Assembly: GCA_963824475.1 (NCBI GenBank)
Contig: CAWGPR010000003.1
Coordinates: 744,001-808,000 of the forward strand
Direction: 5' to 3'
Source: Roseiarcus sp963824475
GTDB taxonomy: Bacteria; Pseudomonadota; Alphaproteobacteria; Rhizobiales; Beijerinckiaceae
Length of the DNA stretch: 64,000 nt
Shown here piece by piece: positions 61,506-64,000 of this stretch (position 1 is the stretch's first letter; every line of letters starts with the position of its first letter). The notes below the pieces were generated by a model. It was not told where the DNA came from. It worked only from the letters and a program-made list of their open reading frames with translations, and ran no database searches. The translations under genes were made by a program, and so were the position numbers.

Positions 61506-61937
61506 ATGAGCAATCGTGCGATCCACACGTTCGTGGGTCCCCTGTTCCAGATCAGGGAGCCAGGCAAGTCCAGGCGCGCTTGGAAGTGGGCCTACAGCGT
61601 CGTCCAGTCCTACGGCTCCCCGTTCACGATCAAGTTCGACACCAGGGTGGAAGCCAGCGCTCACCGGGCCAAGATGCTCAAGAGCAACGAGCCCCACACA
61701 TACCCCGTCTCCAGCCACAAGGTGCTCACAGGCGTCCAAGCCGCCATAAACCAGGTCTACGAAGACGGCATCAAACAGACCTATGAGCCCCCGTTGGTGG
61801 TGATCGACTCGTTGGCCACGATCCAGCAGCAGGGAGTGTCGGTAGTAGACAAGTTCGAGCTGCCGCACCCAGATAGCATGCCTGATGGGTGGTGGGCGAC
61901 GGCGTGTCTAGACGGGCAAGAACCTCTCGAAAAGTGA
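61506..61937 (+). CDS. Hypothetical island protein, 143 residues
   Basis: Starts MSNRAIHTFVGPLFQIREPG at 61506 after AAGGGTGGG; the in-frame extension to 61344 begins inside a palindrome and is unlikely. Middle part WKWAYSVVQSYGSPFTIKFD, end DGWWATACLDGQEPLEK. No family recognised. A GTGCAGG-type palindrome lies 25 bases upstream and a hairpin follows at 61950. Confidence 0.6.
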   Translation: MSNRAIHTFVGPLFQIREPGKSRRAWKWAYSVVQSYGSPFTIKFDTRVEASAHRAKMLKSNEPHTYPVSSHKVLTGVQAAINQVYEDGIKQTYEPPLVVIDSLATIQQQGVSVVDKFELPHPDSMPDGWWATACLDGQEPLEK

Positions 61938-61949
61938 TGTCTCACTGAT

Positions 61950-61973
61950 GTCTCAAACAGGCAGTTTTGAGAC
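61950..61973 (+). terminator. Hairpin after the 61506 gene
   Basis: GTCTCAAA (61950-61957) and TTTGAGAC (61966-61973) form an 8-bp stem with an 8-base loop, 12 bases after the stop. TGATGTCTCA is also directly repeated at 61935 and 61947. There is no long T-run, so it may be a weak terminator or a second operator. Confidence 0.5.
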
Positions 61974-61995
61974 ATGACGAAATTCGGCCTGAGTC

Positions 61996-62011
61996 GTGCA
62001 GTCACCTGCAC
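61996..62011. promoter_or_regulatory. 16-bp palindrome, candidate operator upstream of the 62049 gene
   Basis: GTGCAGTCACCTGCAC: 6-base arms GTGCAG / CTGCAC around TCAC, a variant of the 16-bp element at 61055, 61344 and 61465. It ends 37 bases before the GTG at 62049, where GGAAGGAG supplies the ribosome site. Confidence 0.55.
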
Positions 62012-62048
62012 AAAAGCTGGGTCGTAATAGTGGAAGGAGCTAGGTCAG

Positions 62049-62332
62049 GTGACAGACGAAGAATTGCTGCGATCAGCCTACGCCAAAAGCCTGTCCTGCG
62101 ACGAGATCAGCGACAACATATGGGACGAAGCAGTGCGTACGGCAGCACCGGCGATAAGAACGAAGGCGGGGTGTCGCAAGCGCAGAAGATCGCGACCTGG
62201 CTCGCGACGCATGGGCTGCCTGACTACGTGGTCGACCGCGTGCGCGACCAGGTCAAGGGCAACGTCAACCGCTTCGACCCTGGCGGCAAGGGCGGTGAGC
62301 GCCCGCGCCACGGCGAGTATGAGCGGCCATAA
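62049..62332 (+). CDS. Small hypothetical island gene, probably frameshifted
   Basis: GTG start with AAGGAG upstream reads MTDEELLRSAYAKSLSCDEI-SDNIWDEA, then composition degrades to Arg-rich. The neighbouring frame carries a natural-looking continuation (GGVSQAQKIATWLATHGLPD, then DRVRDQVKGNVNRFDPGGKG) to the stop at 62332. Joining needs a -1 (or +2) shift near 62125-62135, opposite to the other frameshifts in this window. Either a sequence error or a decayed gene; function unknown. Confidence 0.5.
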
Positions 62333-62389
62333 ACAGTCCGCTGGTTCTGAAAGGCGATCTCGGCAATCCGCCGGCGGCAAGGTGAAGAC

Positions 62390-62436
62390 GACGTGGAAAT
62401 AGGGACCGGCACATCTAAATGCCGGACCTCCACGTC
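62390..62436 (+). terminator. Two-tier stem-loop between the 62049 and 62511 genes
   Basis: GACGTGGA / TCCACGTC (62390-62397, 62429-62436) encloses an inner CCGGCA / TGCCGG stem (62406-62411, 62420-62425). No T-run, so termination is uncertain. Confidence 0.45.
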
Positions 62437-62510
62437 GACACGATCAAGGTAAGGGTGCGAAATTTCCGATAGTGTGACGGCAGATCCTAACCCCGCGTAG
62501 GTGGAGCACA

Positions 62511-63879
62511 GTGGACACCGGCTTCGTAGACCTCGACATATTGCTCACGAGAATTCGGCAGGCGCAGTCGAAGGTCTATTTTCTCGAACTCGGTGAAGGC
62601 CTACAAGGCAGGCGCTCTGCGCGCGTCACTGACCTCCGCCTGGGTCGCACTCGTTTACGATTTGATCGCCAAGTACCGGGAGCTGGGCGCCCTCGGCGAC
62701 GCTGCAGCGACGGCGTTCATCCGATTGTGGGACGCCGCGACGGCCGCAGGCGACGTCAGACGATTGCTGGAGCTCGAAGCGAAAATCATCGAGGATGCCA
62801 CGACCAACACTCAAATCGTCAACCGCATTGCCCGCACGCACCTTGAGCGGCTGCGCGAAGACCGAAACTTCTGCGCCCACCCGGCCTTCTCGGCGGAGGC
62901 GGAGTTGTTTGAACCGTCGCCGGAACTCGTGCGGCTCCACCTCGTCAATGCGGTCGATCTAGTCCTGTCGCAGGAGCCCTTGCAAGGCAAGGCAATCTTC
63001 GATCTCTTTGATGTCGATGTGCAGTCGAGGGGGTTTCCCACAACGCACGCGCGGATCCTGGACTATGTCCAGCAACGTTACCTTGAGCGTGTCCGCGCCC
63101 AGAACATCCGGAATTTCGGAACGATCCTGGCTAAATCGTTGCTCAAAGGCGTGCCGCCCCAGTGGGAGCCGGAGCAGAACAAGATCGTCTCCACCTTGGT
63201 CGCCGTGCGGGATAGGGCGGCCCCGTCGTGGCCGGATGTTGCATCGGCAATTGTTAGGCTCATTGACAACCTGGAGCCGGAAAAGCGGCCGCGCGCCATC
63301 GACTTCATCGCCGCCTTTCCGGATTTCTGGCCCTTGCTGCAGGAGCCGACACGGACGGTTCTGCAAGAGACCGTCGACAAGTTCGACCCTCAAACCCTGA
63401 CGGACTATCGAATGTTGGCCGGCGTGAGCGTGCCGTATTTCCGTGACTCGCTGCTCGCCGTGATCGCTGCCCTCGACCGGGACGGCTTGGCGAAGGCGAT
63501 CGCCGCGCACCCGCTCGCCGACCTTTGGCCGCGTGCGGTCAATCTCTACAAATCCTCCATTAGCTTTCGCGGATCGGAAGCGAACTTCCGCGACCTCATC
63601 GCGCCGTTCGCTGGGCGGCTTGGCAGCGAACAGCACGACCAATTGCTCGACGCGGTCACCGAGAACGGACAAAATTGGCAGGCCGTCGGCACGCCGAGCC
63701 TTCTGCTGGGGCTACTCCGTGACGCGCCGCCCCGCGAGCGGCCCACGCATGACGCGCGGAACCGCTTCTATCGGCATCTTCGCATGCGCCGTGTAGGCGG
63801 TTATGGAGACGTCCTGACCTTGTTCCAGGCCGACGGCTGGGGGTTTCCGCCGCCGCCGCCGCCGGACGACGAGGAATAA
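62511..63879 (+). CDS. Hypothetical protein with a HEPN-type RX4H motif, interrupted by a +1 frameshift
   Basis: The N-terminus (GTG 62511, GGAG upstream; MDTGFVDLDILLTRIRQAQS-KVYFLE) reads to about 62585. The main body continues in the next frame (VKAYKAGALRASLTSAWVAL), so one extra base lies near 62588. Joined length is about 455 residues. Helical start, then LERLREDRNFCAHPAF at about residues 112-127: Arg-Asn-Phe-Cys-Ala-His fits the RX4H catalytic signature of HEPN ribonucleases and sits at a helix end as expected. The C-terminal 300 residues are alpha-helical and unrecognised, ending in a Pro-rich tail (GFPPPPPPDDEE). HEPN proteins often act in abortive infection or toxin systems. Confidence 0.65.
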
Positions 63880-63981
63880 CTCCGGAAGGTGAAATGGAGC
63901 GGTGCGGGAAGGGGGTTGGCCCCTTAACGGTCTTCCCACCCCGATTTGCTAAGCTGCCGATGGAGCGGCGGAGTGGAAAAA

Positions 63982-64000
63982 ATGTCGGGTCGAAGTTCAG
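63982..64000 (+). CDS. Possible start of a further gene, cut by window edge
   Basis: ATG at 63982 after GGAGTGG reads MSGRSS to the edge; a second ATG at 63960 in another frame reads MERRSGKNVG. Too short to judge. The 102 bases before it show no other feature. Confidence 0.2.

Noticed and set aside
61055..62011. CRISPR array
   Set aside because: Repeats are short palindromes at irregular distances (289, 121 and 531 bases apart) with genes between them and no cas genes.

Overview
The window looks like a GC-rich alphaproteobacterial methylotroph or methanotroph of the Rhizobiales (Beijerinckiaceae / Methylocystaceae type). The evidence is an XoxF-type methanol dehydrogenase with its partners, PQQ biosynthesis, the complete tetrahydromethanopterin (H4MPT)/methanofuran formaldehyde-oxidation pathway with many cofactor-synthesis genes, serine-cycle type glycerate 2-kinase, and Rhizobiales-type intergenic palindromes. 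No particulate or soluble methane monooxygenase lies in the window, so methanotrophy itself is not shown.

Layout. (1) 1-8.0 kb, minus strand: a tightly packed run TonB-dependent receptor > lanmodulin-like EF-hand protein > exbB > exbD > tonB > pqqB > pqqC > pqqD > pqqE. The genes from exbB to pqqC overlap, and pqqD/pqqE overlap too. This joins outer-membrane metal uptake, a lanthanide-binding periplasmic protein and synthesis of the cofactor used by the lanthanide enzyme. (2) 8.1-10.3 kb: a divergent NarX/NarL-like two-component pair. (3) 10.4-24.1 kb: C1 oxidation. The minus-strand set is ATP-grasp protein, mch, RimK-like ligase, CitG-like protein, then fae. The plus-strand set is fhcB-A-D-C. 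Nearby lie mptG, mtdB and a fused MfnB/FolB protein. (4) 24.9-28.3 kb: xoxF-xoxG-xoxJ with a strong intrinsic terminator between xoxF and xoxG. (5) 28.7-34.3 kb: further H4MPT/methanofuran genes. (6) 34.3-41.9 kb: a cytochrome c, a free-standing 25-codon pqqA, and a PQQ-associated ABC system (binding protein, YVTN propeller, ATPase, permease) that resembles the Lut lanthanide importer of Methylorubrum extorquens. A second ABC transporter follows. (7) 42-51.4 kb: mostly housekeeping genes: pterin dehydratase, accD, trpA, a carboxylate symporter, a helicase-remnant protein, ferredoxin and CarD. (8) 51.6-58.7 kb: glycolate oxidase glcDEF, glycerate kinase and tartronate semialdehyde reductase, a glyoxylate-handling module. 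(9) From the tRNA-Thr at 59.1 kb to the end: an island-like stretch of unfamiliar genes, recurring 16-bp palindromes and a gene with a HEPN-type RX4H motif.

How it fits together: lanthanide and PQQ supply (1 and 6) feed XoxF, which oxidises methanol to formaldehyde or formate. Fae, MtdB, Mch and FhcABCD carry the C1 unit to formate. The MptG, Mfn, DHPS-like and flavoprotein genes build the H4MPT and methanofuran carriers. The glycolate/glycerate genes return C2 and C3 units to central metabolism.

Sequence caution: at least six genes read correctly only if one extra base is removed (mch, ATP-grasp, fhcB, propeller, HEPN gene and possibly others). The shared direction (+1) and the indispensable roles of mch and fhcB suggest residual insertion errors in the assembly rather than real pseudogenes.
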